Positions 22,827 through 34,621 of a stretch of 64,000 nt of DNA are shown in pieces. How positions within the stretch are numbered: the stretch's first letter is position 1; each line of letters starts with the position of its first letter. A model generated the notes under the pieces. That model saw only the letters and a program-made list of their open reading frames with translations, was not told the DNA's origin and made no database searches. Source of the DNA: Neoarius graeffei (Eukaryota > Chordata > Actinopteri > Siluriformes > Ariidae); assembly GCF_027579695.1 (NCBI RefSeq), contig NC_083587.1:45559232-45623231 (forward strand), given 5' to 3'. Position numbers and translations under genes: made by a program.

Positions 22827-23244
22827 GGGGTAGGCGGCACGGTGGTGTAGTGGTTAGCGCTGTCGCCTCACAGCAAGAAGGTCCGGGTTCGAGCCCCGGG
22901 GCCGGCGAGGGCCTTTCTGTGCGGCGTTTGCATGTTCTCCCCGTGTCCGTGTGGGTTTCCTCCGGGTGCTCCGGTTTCCCCCACAGTCCAAAGACATGCA
23001 GGTTAGGTTAACTGGTGACTCTAAATTGAGCGTAGGTGTGAATGTGAGTGTGAATGGTTGTCTGTGTCTATGTGTCAGCCCTGTGATGACCTGGCGACTT
23101 GTCCAGGGTGTACCCTGCCTTTCGCCCGTAGTCAGCTGGGATAGGCTCCAGCTTGCCTGCGTCCCTGTAGAACAGGATAAAGCGGCTAGAGATAATGAGA
23201 TGAGATGAGATGAGATGAGATGAGATGAGATGAGATGAGATGAG
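22827..23244 (+). mobile_element. tRNA-headed SINE, copy 5
   Basis: Full copy with an expanded GATGA tail. The target duplication ATGAACAGAATAT lies at 22814-22826 and 23245-23257. It lies only about 55 bases from copy 4, in opposite orientation. Confidence 0.95.
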
Positions 23245-23598
23245 ATGAACAGAATATTTCTTTTCTATCCTCACCTCCTCTTCCATCACACCTACATGCA
23301 TGTTTAAACCTGTCTTGTAATAGTTAGATGTAAAAAAAAAAAAAAGCTCAGTAATTCAAGAGGACAATAAATAAAGGTAGCAACTCAATAATACATTTAA
23401 CAAATAACTTACTTCAAAACCAAGGACTCACATTAATAAATGAATAATAGTGAGTGCTCAGTGGTTATGGATCCACAATAGTTTTTGTACTAATGCACCA
23501 GAGAGCCAGTAATACTGAGCTGGCTGCTTATAATACATTCTGCCTTATTTAGGAGTCATTTTGGATGGACTTGTCTATCAAATGAATAATTTTGAAAT

Positions 23599-24100
23599 AT
23601 TCTGTCTACATTCACTGGATATGAGCAACCATCTGCTCTGATTGGCTACTCTACTACTAGGATATCAGCTCATATATCATGACTATAGAAAAACAAAATG
23701 GTGGAGCGTGTTGCTGAACCAACCGAGGATGAAATAAAAATGCTACTCGAAAACAAAACCAAAAAAATACCCAAAAAAGCGCAACAAAATATGGAATTTA
23801 AGTATTTGATGGTAAGAACGTTTCTCTCTTTATTTTTCAAGAATTGTTATTATTATAGCATTTTTCACAAATTGCTACTGTCATTTCACTGGTTTGTTTA
23901 CATTCTAAGTGGAAATTATTTTATTGGACGTTTTGTACAAAGTTTTTTAAATCGAATTTGCAAAAAAAATGCTCTGTTTCTCAAAATCCAGTGAATGTGG
24001 ATAGAATGAAACAGTTATTCCACGCAATCTCATCATACATGGCTTAGCCAACTCGGTGCTACATGCCTCATATATGACTTGATTTGGTGGAATAACTGTT
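23599..24100 (+). mobile_element. Crypton-like dispersed repeat, copy 1
   Basis: Borders are CATTCACTGGATATGAGCAA on the left and TGGATAGAATGAAACAGTTATTCCA on the right. It contains GATTGGCTACTCTACTACTA and a short frame starting at 23,698. The same block occurs at 50,800-51,293 and, split, at 52,664-58,080. No long terminal inverted repeats are obvious. The Crypton assignment rests on the peptide only. Confidence 0.5.
23698..23830 (+). pseudogene. frame beginning MVERVAEPTEDEIKMLLENK, possible tyrosine-recombinase (Crypton) N-terminus relic
   Basis: ATG at 23,698 follows an AAAACAAA stretch. The acidic start then Lys-rich segment (NKTKKIPKKAQQN) resembles the opening of Crypton/DUF3504 proteins in fish, which often start with an aromatic-Val-x-Glu-Glu-Ile-x-x-Leu-Leu pattern and a run leading to 'KKAT'. 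The other two copies keep the ERVA-P--DEI frame. No recombinase catalytic domain follows, so it is at best a leftover first exon. Confidence in the family is low. Confidence 0.4.
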
Positions 24101-24139
24101 AAATATACTGTAGCTTAGTGACACTGTTTTAGTGAACTC

Positions 24140-24280
24140 TGAACTGGGGCATGAGCAGTAGTTCCTGGGTTAGATGCCTTGCTTAAGGACACTCCAGCCA
24201 TTCTCGTTACTCCAGGGAATTGAACCAGCAACCTTTTAGTCTGAAAGTTGTTTCTCTAACCTTTAGGCCATGGATCCTCC
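24140..24280 (-). mobile_element. fragment of a third tRNA-related SINE family
   Basis: The minus strand reads CCATGGCCTAAAGGTTAGAG, then GGTTCAATTCCC as a B box, then CTTAAGCAAGGCA. The same family appears more fully at 39,335-39,605. Confidence 0.6.
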
Positions 24281-24282
24281 AT

Positions 24283-24515
24283 TCATTAGTTTTTGAGTTA
24301 CATTGGGAACAGACAAAAAAAATCCTGGATCGTCATACACATCTGGATTTGCATCAAAATCTAATCAATTGTTTTCAGGCCCATGACCCACCTTTCCTCA
24401 AAATTTCATCAAAATCCGTTCACTACTTTTTGAGTTATGTTGGGAACAGACAAACAAACAAACAAACAGAGGAGAAAACAAAACCTCCTGCAACAAAGTT
24501 GGCGGAGGTAATCAG
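24283..24515. repeat. dispersed repeat with the 'ATCCGTTCACTACTTTTTGA' unit
   Basis: About one and a half units of a roughly 130-base motif (TTTGCATCAAAATCTAATCA then TTTGAGTTATGTTGGGAAC), ending in (CAAA)n and GTTGGCGGAGGTAAT. The same unit is amplified into an array at 36,560-37,430. Confidence 0.75.
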
Positions 24516-25437
24516 TGAAAAGAAGTGCTGCTACAGTAGGGATGTAGGGATTCCCTTTGCCTGGGAAACAAGTTAACAGTGGTGCACACGCATTTCTATT
24601 TTGCAGTATTTGCAATATGTGTACATATTATACATATACACTGAACCTGGCAACCCTGCTTGCAGGACTAAAACCACACTCATTAACACGATATGATTAT
24701 TTTTTTTCAGTCAGTGGTTTGCTCCTGTAGCCTGACCTAAACACTGCCTTACTAAGCTCTAAAATGACATCATAGTTCTACCATACTTCTGTACAAACAA
24801 AAGAAATATGCTTTATTTATTGAGCTGCCATTTCCGTGCAGCACATCTCTGCCCGGGGTCTCAAAAAATGTTTAATTTCAGAAATATGAACTTGTACATT
24901 CATTGCATATTTTCCTTCATTCTTAAATGATTGTTCCGAATCAGTATTAAAAAGAAAATACTGGAAAATCATATACATGCTGTGTTCATGGATAATTTAA
25001 CTTTTTATATTGGCAATTTAACTTTTTAAATTGATAACTTAACTTTTTAATTGCACTGCAATCATCATGATGATGAGAAACACTCTTTCGTTTCTTTCTG
25101 TGTATGTAAATACTCAGGGAAATGGCAAATAAAGTGAATCTGAATCCAAATCTGAATCCCAGTTTTATAATACATTCTGATAGCATGTTCAGCAAACTTT
25201 TCTGATCTTTCTGGACTGTAACAAAAACAAACTGATAAAAAAAAACTGTATATGGCTATTGGTGTCAACTATAAATAACAGTGCCCGGGGAAAGATGCTA
25301 TTTTGACGTATAGTAACTTGCTTACACAGTCAAATTTATTCGATAGGAAGATTAGCTGAAAGTTGAGGGTCTTCTACTGTTTCCAGGTCATAGTGGAAGG
25401 GATTACAGTACAAAACAACACAGAATATCTTCTGGTA
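24516..25437. other. no gene seen
   Basis: AT-rich intergenic sequence. A small tandem repeat (ACTTTTTAAATTG-like, about 25,000-25,050) is the only structure noted. Confidence 0.5.
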
Positions 25438-25597
25438 TACACTGTGAGAAATAGGGGTACAGGAGGAGTACATTTCTGTACCCCATGGTACAATTTACAC
25501 TAATGTACATCTTAGGGCTCATTACTGGACCTCAAGGTAACTATGTGTACCCTTTCAGGGCCAAAAAGGTACACATATGTTCCTAAGGATACAAATA

Positions 25598-27778
25598 GAA
25601 CTCTTAGAACTGCTAGGGCCAACTTGAACCGGGGCGTGAGAGCAGCCAAGCGTGCCTATGGACAGAAAATCCAATCACACTTCACTGACACAAAAGACCC
25701 CAGAAGCCTATGGCAAGGCATCCAGTCAGTAACCGATTACAGGACAATACCCCCACCGTGTGAGGACAGCACAGACTTCCTAAACTCACTTAACACCTTC
25801 TTCAGATGGTTTGAAGAAAACAACACCACCACACCAACAAAAGCCCCTCAGTGCTCGGACAATGTAACACTTCACCTGGACCCTGCTGATGTGCGGAGGA
25901 CCCTTCAAAAGGTGAACCCCAGGAAAGCTGCTGGTCCTGACAATATGCCTGGGCGTGTGCTTAGAGACTGTACTGACTCACTCACAGATGTTCTCACAGA
26001 TATCTTCAACACCTCTCTGAGCCAAGCCATCTTACCAGCATGCTTCAAAGCCACCACCATCATACCGCTACCCAAGAAATCCCCAGCCACAACACTGAAC
26101 GACTACCGGCCCATAGCATTCACTCCCATCATGATGAAGTGCTTTGAAAGGCTGGTCAAGGCCCATATAACATCCAGCCTACCCACCACATTTGACCCAT
26201 TCCAGTTTGCATACCGTCCCAAACATTCCACTGATGACGCCATAGCAACAGCACTTCATATCAGCCTGGCTCATCTGGAAAACAAAAACAGTTACATGCG
26301 GATGCTGTTCATCGACTTTAGCTCCGCCTTCAACACAGTCATCCCACAACACCTGGTGAATAATCTCAGTGCTATATGCATCAGCACCCCGCTATGCAAC
26401 TGGCTACTGGACTTTCTCACCAACAGACCACAGACAGTAAGAGTTGGCAAAAACTCCTCAGAGACCACCATCATGAACACTGGGGTCCCCCAGGGATGTA
26501 TGCTGAGTCCTCTGCTGTTCACACTGATGACCCATGACTGTTGTGCCAGACACAACTCGAACCACATCATCAAGTTTGCAGATGACACAACAGTGGTGGG
26601 CCTCATCAGCAATGACGATGACTCAGCCTACAGAGAAGAGGTACACCAACTCATCAACTGGTGTGACATCAACAATCTACACCTCAATATAAATAAAACA
26701 AAGGAAATAACTGTGGACTTCAGGAAAAATCACGTCACATACACCCCTCACCATCAATGGCAGTTCTGTGGAATCAGTGAAAAGCACCAAGTTCCTGGGG
26801 GTGCAGATCACAGATGACCTGACATGGACAACTAACACCACCTCCCTTGTCAAGAAAGCACAGCAACGCCTCCACTTCCTACGCAGGATGAGGAGAGCCG
26901 ACCTCCCCCCTTCTGCACTCACCACCTTCTACAGGGGTGCCATTGAGAGCATCCTCACCAGCAGTCTCTCAGTTTGGTATGGCAGCTGCCCTGTTGCTGA
27001 CCAGAAGGCCCTACAGAGGGTGGTGAGGACAGCAGAGAAGATCACCAGATCAGCCCAACCATCCATCCAGGACCTATACTCATCCCGCTGCAGCAAAAGA
27101 GCCGTCAACATCATCAAAGACCCTACCCACCCTGCACACGAACTGTTTACCCTCCTACCATCTGGCAAGCGCTACAGCAGCATGCGTTACAGGACTACCA
27201 GACTCAGCAACAGCTTTTTCCCACAGGCCATCAGACTGCTCAACTCACTCATGAAAACTCCAAGAACATAACCCCCCCCCCCCCCCCCTACACACACACA
27301 CAAAAGACCAGCAAACTGTCAAAACAGTAAACTCAATGTCTATACAATGCTCTTTATATGCACATGTGCCAATATTATTTTTTGCACAAGAACATACAAG
27401 TTTACAATACTTATTTATCTCCATGCTGCTATTCTGCACTTTACCATACTGCACCTTGTATTATTGTACCCTTGTACTATTGCACCCCAGTAACATACCT
27501 CAAACTTGACTACATTTCTGGAACTATAATTCTGGACTACATTACCTCAAACTTGACTACATTTCTGGATCACTGTGAATATTCTGGGAACTGTATGCCC
27601 ACTGTCTGTCTATATGTTGTGTTAATTTGCTTATCTGTTCATGTCTGTGCGCACTTTATGTTTAGTTGTGTGTCAATTTTTTAATACTGCACATTTGGAG
27701 TTTGGGGAAACGCAATTTCAATCCTCTGTGTAATTCTGTTACATGGTCTGATTGACAATAAAGTTCACTTTGACTTTG
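25598..27778 (+). mobile_element. 5'-truncated L2-type LINE retroposon
   Basis: It starts inside the reverse transcriptase frame, which is typical 5' truncation, and ends ATTGACAATAAAGTTCACTT followed by TGACTTTGAC, the usual short-repeat 3' end of fish L2. The target duplication ACAAATA is at 25,591-25,597 and about 27,779-27,785. A poly-C run lies at 27,272-27,288, just after the coding end. Confidence 0.88.
25612..27271 (+). pseudogene. L2-type reverse transcriptase, frameshifted
   Basis: The product is the C-terminal two thirds of a LINE ORF2, lacking the apurinic endonuclease. Landmarks in order are KVNPRKAAGPDNMPGRVL, the palm motif MRMLFIDFSSAFNTV (first catalytic Asp), NTGVPQGCMLSPLLF, the FADDTTVVG box (two catalytic Asp) and NLHLNINKTKEITVDFRKN. 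A one-base frameshift near 26,740 interrupts it, then the frame resumes as SVKSTKFLGVQITDDL through the conserved C-terminal region ending at 27,271. It would have copied its own RNA onto chromosomal DNA. The truncation and the frameshift make it inactive. Confidence 0.92.
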
Positions 27779-27992
27779 ACAAATACCTTAGAGGGTACTG
27801 CCCCAGTGACAAGCCGTTGTACCACTGAACGTACAATAATATACTTTATTTTCTGAGAGTGTATAAATGTATTTTGTAGTAATGTATAGTAACATGTAAT
27901 AAGTATTGTAACATACTTATGTATAACATATACTGTAGCTCCACTAATTTGATTGGACAAGCGGTGCTCCAAGAGTGCTAATATTTAGTATA

Positions 27993-29586
27993 CAGTGCCT
28001 TGCAAAAGTATTCATACCCCTTGAACTTTTTCACATTTTTCCACCTTACAACCATAAACTTAAAAGTTTTTTATTGAGATTTTATGTGATAGACCAACAC
28101 AGAGTAGCACATAATTGTGAAGTGAAATGAAAATGATAAATGGTCTTCAAAATTTTAAACAAATAAAAATCTGAAAAATGTGGTGTGCATTAGTATTCAG
28201 CCCCCTGTACTCTGATACCTCTAAATACAATCCAGTGCAATCAATTGCCTTCAGAAGTCATCTAATTAGTTAATAGAGTCCTACTGTGTGTAATTTACTC
28301 TCAGCATAAATACACTTGTTCTGTGAAGGCCTCAGTGGTTTGTTAAAGAACACTGAAGAACAAACAACATCATGAAGACCAAAGAACTCACCAGACAGGT
28401 CAGGGATAAAGTTCTGGAGAAGTTTAAAGCAGGGTTAGGTTATAAAAAAATATCCCAAGCTCTGAACATCTCAAGAAGCACTGTTCAATCCATCATTCAA
28501 AAATGGAAAAAGGATGGCACAACTGCAAACCTACCAAGACATGGCCGTCCACCTAAACTGACAGAGTGAGCAAGGAGAGCGCTGATCAGAGAAGCAGCCA
28601 AGAGGCCCATGATCACTCTGGAGGAGCTGCAGAAATCCACAGCTCAGGTGGGAGAATCTGTGCACAGGACAACTATAAGTCGTACACTCCACAAATCTGG
28701 CCTTTTTGGAACAGTGGCAAGAAGAAAGCTATTGTTGAAAGACAGGCATAAGAAGCCATGTAGGGGACACAGCAAACATGTGGAAGAAGGTGCTTTGGTC
28801 AGATGAGACCAAAATTGAACTTTTTGGCCTAAATGCAAAGCGCTATGTGTGGCGGAAAACTAACACTGCTCATCACCCCGCACACACCATCCCCACCGTG
28901 AAACATGGTGGTGGCAGCATCACGCTATGGGGATGCTTTTCTTCAGCAGGGACAGGGAAGCTGGTCAGAGTTGATGGGAAGATGGATGGAGCTAAATACA
29001 GGGTAATCCTGGAAGAAAACCTGTTGGAGGCTGCAAAAGACTTGAGACTGGGAAGGAGAGTCATCTTCCAGCAAGACAATGACCCTAAACATACAGCCAG
29101 AGCTACAGTGGAATGGTTTAGATCAAAGAATATTCATGTGTTAGAATGGCCCAGTCAAAGTCCAGACCCAAATCCCATTGAGCATCTGTGGCAAGACTTG
29201 AAAATTGCTGTTCACAGACGCTCTCCATCCAATCTGGCTGAGCTTGAGCTATTTTGCAAAGAAGAATGGGCAAAAATTTCAGTGTCTAGATGTGCAAAGC
29301 TGGAAGAGACATACCACAAAAGACTTGCAGCTGTAATTGCAGCAAAAGGTGGCTCTACAAAGTATTGACGCATGGGGGCTGAATACTAATGCACACCACA
29401 TTTTTCAGAGTTTTATTTGTTTAAAATTTTGAAGACCATTTATCATTTTCATTTCACTTCACAATTATGTGCTACTCTGTGTTGGTCTATCACATAAAAT
29501 CTCAATAAACAATTTTTAAGTTCGTGGTTGTAAGGTGGAAAAATGTGAAAAAGTTCAAGGGGTATGAATGCTTTTGCAAGGCACTG
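27993..29586 (+). mobile_element. Tc1/mariner element B with long inverted repeats
   Basis: Ends CAGTGCCTTGCAAAAGTATT and its inverse, flanked by TA. The inverted repeats extend for about 210 bases on each side (through GCATTAGTATTCAGCCCCC). Total length is 1594 bases. Confidence 0.95.
28372..29368 (+). pseudogene. Tc1-type transposase of element B, broken
   Basis: It starts MKTKELTRQVRDKVLEK with the helix-turn-helix ISQALNISRSTVQSIIQKWK at about residues 25-45. A TGA at 28,567-28,569 probably replaces an Arg CGA (CpG decay). A deletion near 28,750 shifts the frame before [14 protein letters not shown]. The second half is intact: [26 protein letters not shown] (second Asp), NPIEHLWQ (Glu), and the end AAKGGSTKY. 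All three catalytic residues survive, but the reading frame does not. Confidence 0.93.
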
Positions 29587-30079
29587 TAACAGCACTGGGA
29601 CATTGCATAGTCTGTATCACTCCGCTTGTCTGTGTTATAGCAATAGTTCATTCCACTGAAACTGTTAATCCACTTACTATGGGCTGTTAATCAGTCTATG
29701 CGTTGGCATGGCAACATGCAAAACTCTATCCAGCTGTGGCTTCTTTGGGAACTATTTTCACTGAGAGAGCAAAAATAAACAAAGTATTTGGCCTTACTGT
29801 GTCTGAAATGTCAGTTACTCTATATTAATTTCCTGAGGTTTTTTGTTATTGCTGTATTGAATATAATTACTATAAGTTTATAGTATAATTACTATAACTG
29901 TAACTATAATTGCTATAATTACCAAGGTGACTCACAGCTGAGCTGATATTCACTACAACAGCACTCTTGTTTATGTGACATTGCTTAAGTTAGCTAACCT
30001 GATGACTCATTCAGGTTTGCAAAACTTGGCAGGTGAAGATCCTAAAAACATTGGATTTTTTTTTTCAACTGTAGGGGAA
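29587..30079. other. no gene seen
   Basis: AT-rich interval between a Tc1 element and a SINE. Confidence 0.5.
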
Positions 30080-30446
30080 CGGCGGCACGGTGGTGTAGTG
30101 GTTAGCGCTGTCACCTCACAGTAAGAAGGTCCGGGTTCGAGCCCCGTGGCTGGCGAGGGCCTTTCTGTGCGAAGTTTGTATGTTCTCCCCGTGTCCACGT
30201 GGGTTTCCTCCGGGTGCTCCGGTTTCCCCCACAGTCCAAAGACACGCAGGTTAGGTTAACTGGTGACTCTAAATTGACCGTAGGTGTGAATGTGAGTGTG
30301 AATGGTTGTCTATGTCTATATGTCAGCCCTGTGATGACCTGGTGACTTGTCCAGGGTGTACCCCGTCTTTCACCTGTAGTCAGCTGGGATAGGCTCCAGC
30401 TTGCCTGCGACCCTGTAGAACAGGATAAAGCGGCTAGAGATAATGA
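30080..30446 (+). mobile_element. tRNA-headed SINE, copy 6
   Basis: Full copy with somewhat more substitutions than copies 5 or 10. Its tail (GATAATGATATA) abuts the left TA of Tc1 element C. No clear target duplication remains, consistent with the later insertion next to it. Confidence 0.9.
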
Positions 30447-30452
30447 TATATA

Positions 30453-32040
30453 CAGTGGGGCGGTATTTAGTCAGTCACCAATTGTGCAAGTTCTCCCACT
30501 TAAAAAGATGAGAGAGGCCTGTAATTTTCATCATAGGTATACCTCAACTATGAGAGACAAAATGAGAAAAAAAAATCCAGAAAATCACATTGTCTGATTT
30601 TCAAATAATTTATTTGCAAATTATGGTGGAAAATAAGTATTTGGTCAATAACAAAAGTTCATCTCAATACTTTGTTATATACCCTTTGTTGGCAATGACA
30701 GAGGTCAAATGTTTTCTGTAAGTCTTCACAAGGTTTTCACACACTGTTGCTGGTATTTTGGCCCATTCCTCCATGCAGATCTCCTCTAGAGCAGTGATGT
30801 TTTGGGGCTGTCGCTGGGCAACGTGGACTTTCAACTCCCTCCAAAGATTTTCTATGGGGTTGAGATCTGGAGACTGGCGAGGCCACTCCAGGACCTTGAA
30901 ATGCTTCTTACGAAGCCACTCCTTCGTTGCCCGGGCAGTGTGTTTGGGATCATTGTCATGCTGAAGGACCCAGCCAAGTTTCATCTTCAATGCCCTTGCT
31001 GATGGAAGGAGGTTTTCACTCAAAATCTCACGATACATGGCCCCATTCATTCTTTCCTTTACATGGATCAGTCGTCCTGGTCCCTTTGCAGAAAAACAGC
31101 CCCAAAGCATGATGTTTCCACCCCCATGCTTCACAGTAGGTATGGTGTTCTTTGGATGCAACTCAGCATTCTTTCTCCTTCAAACACAACAAGTTGAGTT
31201 TTTACCAAAAAGTTCTATTTTGGTTTCATCTGACCATATGACATTCCCCCAATCCTCTTCTGGATCATCCAAATGCTCTCTAGCAAACTTCAGACGGGCC
31301 TGGACATGTACTGGCTTAAGCAGGGGGACACGTCTGGCACTGCAGGATTTGAGTCCCTGGCGGCGTAGTGTGTTACTGATGGTAGCCTTTGTTACTTTGG
31401 TCCCAGCTCTCTGCAGGTCATTCACTAGGTCCCCCCGTGTGGTTCTGGGATTTTTGCTCACCGTTCTTGTGATCATTTTGACCCCACGGGGTGAGATCTT
31501 GCGTGGAGCCCCAGATCGAGGGAGATTATCAGTGGTCTTGTATGTCTTCCATTTTCTAATAATTGCTCCCACAGTTGATTTCTTCACACCAAGTTGCTTA
31601 CCTATTGCAGATTCAGTCTTCCCAGCCTGGTGCAGGTCTACAATTTTGTTTCTGGTGTCCTTTGACAGCTCTTTGGTCTTGGCCATAGTGGAGTTTGGAG
31701 TGTGACTGTTTGAGGTTGTGGACAGGTGTCTTTTATACTGATAACGAGTTCAAACAGGTGCCATTAATCCAGGTAACGAGTGGAGGACAGAGGAGCCTCT
31801 TAAAGAAGTTGTTACAGGTCTGTGAGAGCCAGAAATCTTGCTTGTTTGTAGGTGACCAAATACTTATTTTACCAGTTAATTCATTAAAAATCCTACAATG
31901 TGATTTCCTGGATTCTTTCCCCCCATTCTGTCTCTCATAGTTGAAGTGTACCTATGATGAAAATTACAGGCCTCTCTCATCTTTTTAAGTGGGAGAACTT
32001 GCACAATTGGTGGCTGACTAAATACTTTTTTGCCCCGCTG
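30453..32040 (-). mobile_element. Tc1/mariner element C, nearly intact
   Basis: Ends CAGTGGGGCGGTATTTAGTC and GACTAAATACTTTTTTGCCC CGCTG, both flanked by TA. The inverted repeats reach at least 110 bases (to the AACTATGAGAGACA word). Length 1588 bases. The transposase lies on the minus strand. Confidence 0.95.
30664..31686 (-). pseudogene. Tc1-type transposase of element C, one frame broken by a single stop codon
   Basis: The frame runs from [18 protein letters not shown] at 31,686 to the stop at 30,664: 340 codons, the normal Tc1 length. There are no frameshifts. One internal TGA sits at 31,180-31,182 (codon 169), where related enzymes have Trp just after the first catalytic motif [11 protein letters not shown]. 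Two helix-turn-helix stretches precede it ([20 protein letters not shown] and the [13 protein letters not shown] part). After the stop come [26 protein letters not shown] and NPIENLWRE, giving a complete DD34E triad. The family cuts and pastes its element at TA sites. This copy encodes two halves only. Confidence 0.95.
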
Positions 32041-32042
32041 TA

Positions 32043-32500
32043 TGTAGTCCCCTATTTATACAAATAGGAGTCATTCAAGATCAGCCATGTTTTTGCTCGG
32101 CGTTAGCAAGTTAGAGGTTTTTAGCTTTCTCCTGAAATGTTTTCTTTTATTTCTTCTTCCTCAGGGTAGTAAAACTCACTTTCGCTGTGAAGACTGTCGT
32201 TATCGATATCAATGATGTAAAATTAATGCTATTATGCTGAGAAATGCTGGCAAAAATGTATAAGATTTTTGATAAAAATCTTATAAATAAATCCTATAAA
32301 AAAGATAAATGTTGACAAAAATTGCTACTATGTTTGTTGTTGTTGTGAACGAGTGAGTCGCCAGAGGTCCGTAACTGGGGTCCGTACCATAGGATATGGA
32401 CCCGCTCGCCAGCCAATCAGAGCGCAGGATTTGATGAAAACCGCACCGCGAAAAAATAAATAGTATTATTTTTATCAAACTTACAGTAAATTCTGGGGAA
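32043..32500 (-). mobile_element. dispersed DNA repeat family D, copy 2 (inverted, partial)
   Basis: Reverse complement of about 20,510-20,930, including the acidic frame (YYPEEEE) and GCTCTGATTGGCTGGCGAGC. Its start abuts the right TA of Tc1 element C, so the flank is lost. Confidence 0.85.
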
Positions 32501-32815
32501 AACCATTTAAGGATTTTTTTTCCTATGGCCAGATGGGGAGAGTTGGGACAGTTCATCATGTTACAGGTTTTTGCTTGTGGTTTACAAATATAAAATAGTT
32601 TAAAAATTTTTGTTAAAAATCTGAGGATTAAGCTTATTTCATTCCTTCTTGAGAATGGAACTCTTTTGTCTCATCAGGTTTTGAGTAAACTGACATTTTT
32701 CTATCGCTGTACCAGCATTGTGTGTTCCTACACTTCATATGTAACAAGTTTTGAAATAAATAAAAATTAAACATGTAGGTCTAGGTATTTTATTTTTGTT
32801 CCATGTCTCCTCACT

Positions 32816-33140
32816 GGGGTGGCACGGTGGTGTAGTGGTTAGCACTGTTGCCTCACACCAAGAAGGTCCGAGCCCAGAGGCCGGCGAGGGCCCTTCTGTG
32901 TGGAGTTTGCATGTCTGTGTCTGTGTGGGTTTCCTCTGGGTGCTCCGGTTTCCCCCACAGTCCAAAGACATGCAGGTTAGGTTAATTAGGTGGCTCTAAA
33001 TTGACCGTAGGTGTGAATGTGAGTGTGAAGTCTCCAGTGTGTACCCCGCCTTTCGCCCGTAGTCAGCTGGGATAGGCTCCAGCTTGCCTGCGACCCTGTA
33101 GAACAGGATAAGTGGCTACAGATAATGGATGGATGGATGG
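32816..33140 (+). mobile_element. tRNA-headed SINE, copy 7, internally deleted
   Basis: Lacks part of the core around TGTGAATGGTTG and has a GGAT-repeat tail. The near-duplicate TCTCCTCACT / TCTCCCCACT at 32,806 and 33,141 is probably the target duplication. Confidence 0.9.
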
Positions 33141-34128
33141 TCTCCCCACTGTGTCCCAAGTCTCCCAACATAATGTTCCATGTCTTCCCTCAATGTCTCA
33201 TTTCTCCCTGCAAAAAATAATGTCAGAAAAAGTGAAGACTGAAGGCCAGTATATGTGACAAGCTGAGAAACTAATGTTGTGCTTAGAGGGTTTAGTAAAT
33301 ACTCTTGAATGGAACATGAATTTCACACAATCTACAAAAGCTGAAAACTTGTCCAAAGTCTCCCTAGAGTTTTGGTGGGCCTATGTCCTCAGATTCCTAT
33401 TCTTAGTTGATAGAAGTGGAACCTAATGTGCTCTTTGGCTGTTATAGCTCATCCATCTCAAGGTTCTGAGTGTGTATCTATGTTCCCACACTCTTGTGTT
33501 CTTACCCTCAACTGTCTCCCTGACACCACACCGCATCACACTATCCCAAACCCCACCATAGTCCATGCCATATTAAGCGAATACAGACCTAGGGAACATA
33601 TTTTTCAGGTTCTCGGTATGTATTATAAAAAGATGGGGGACATAGGACCCTGGGAACATAGGAATAACCGTTTTTTTGGATATGCTTTTCAGCTCAGTTT
33701 GGTTGTAGGAAGTGGTTATTTGAGTTACCGCAGCCTTCCTGTCAGATTGAACCAGTCTTAGTGCTTTCTCTCATTCTTTCAACACAGTATTTTTCTGCCC
33801 AGGGGCCACAGAACTATGGCTCACTGGTTGTTGTTTTTCCATTGCACCATTGTGTGTCAACAAAACCCTAGAGACAGTTGGACAGTGTATGAGAGAGAGA
33901 AAGCGAGAGAAAGAGAGAGTATTTCAGGAAATCCTAGGAAATACTAAAAGCAGCCTGTCTGGTACCAGTGCCACAAAGTCATAAGATCATTCTTCCTCTT
34001 TCAGATGTTTGAATACAAACATTAACCTCAACTCCTGACTGCCTCCTGTAATATTTTATGCACTGTACTGATTGGATAACTGCATAAATATGATGCAGGA
34101 GTTCCTATTAAAGTGGCCAGGGAATATA
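33141..34128. other. no gene seen
   Basis: Unique-looking intergenic sequence with a short GA-rich run at 33,890-33,920. Confidence 0.5.
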
Positions 34129-34206
34129 CACTACCGTTCAAAAGTTTGGGGTCACCCAGACAATTTTGTGTTTTCCATGAAAAGTCACACTTTTATTTAC
34201 CACCAT

Positions 34207-34621
34207 AAGTTGTAAAATGAATAGAAAATATAGTCAAGACATTTTTCTGGCCTGGGCGGCATGGTGGTGTAGTGGTTAGCACTGTCGCCTCACAGCAAGA
34301 AGGTCCGGGTTTGAGCCCCGTGGCTGGCAAGGGCCTTTCTGTGCGGAGTTTGTATGTTCTCCCCGTGTCCGCGTGGGTTTCCTCCGGGTGCTCCGGTTTC
34401 CTCCACAGTCCAAAGACATGCAGGTTAGGTTAACTGGTGACTCTAAATTGACCGTAGGTGTGAATGTGAGTGTGAATGGTTGTCTGTGTCTATGTGTCAG
34501 ACCTGTGATGACCTGGCGACTTGTCCAGGGTGTACCCTGCCTTTCGCCCGTAGTCAGCTGGGATAGGCTCCAGCTTGCCTGCGACCCTGTAGAACAGGAT
34601 AAAGCGGCTAGAGATAATGAG
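34207..34621 (+). mobile_element. tRNA-headed SINE, copy 8, with its 47-base left flank: first unit of a tandem duplication
   Basis: The SINE (about 34,254-34,621) is preceded by AAGTTGTAAAATGAATAG through ACATTTTTCTGGCCT of the MITE. The same 47-base flank plus SINE repeats immediately downstream with a 415-base period. Confidence 0.9.

Larger units (their letters stand above)
25438..27863. mobile_element. MITE with TACACTGTGAGAAATA ends, split by an L2-type LINE
   Basis: The left end TACACTGTGAGAAATAGG pairs imperfectly with the right end TATTTTCTGAGAGTGTA. The interior is rich in GTACAC/GGTACA words. The MITE is cut at about 25,597 and resumes at about 27,781 (CCTTAGAGGGTACTG). Without the insertion it would be about 240 bases. 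Confidence 0.8.

Noticed and set aside
23195..23250. GATGA-repeat array as an independent satellite
   Set aside because: It is the variable tail of SINE copy 5.
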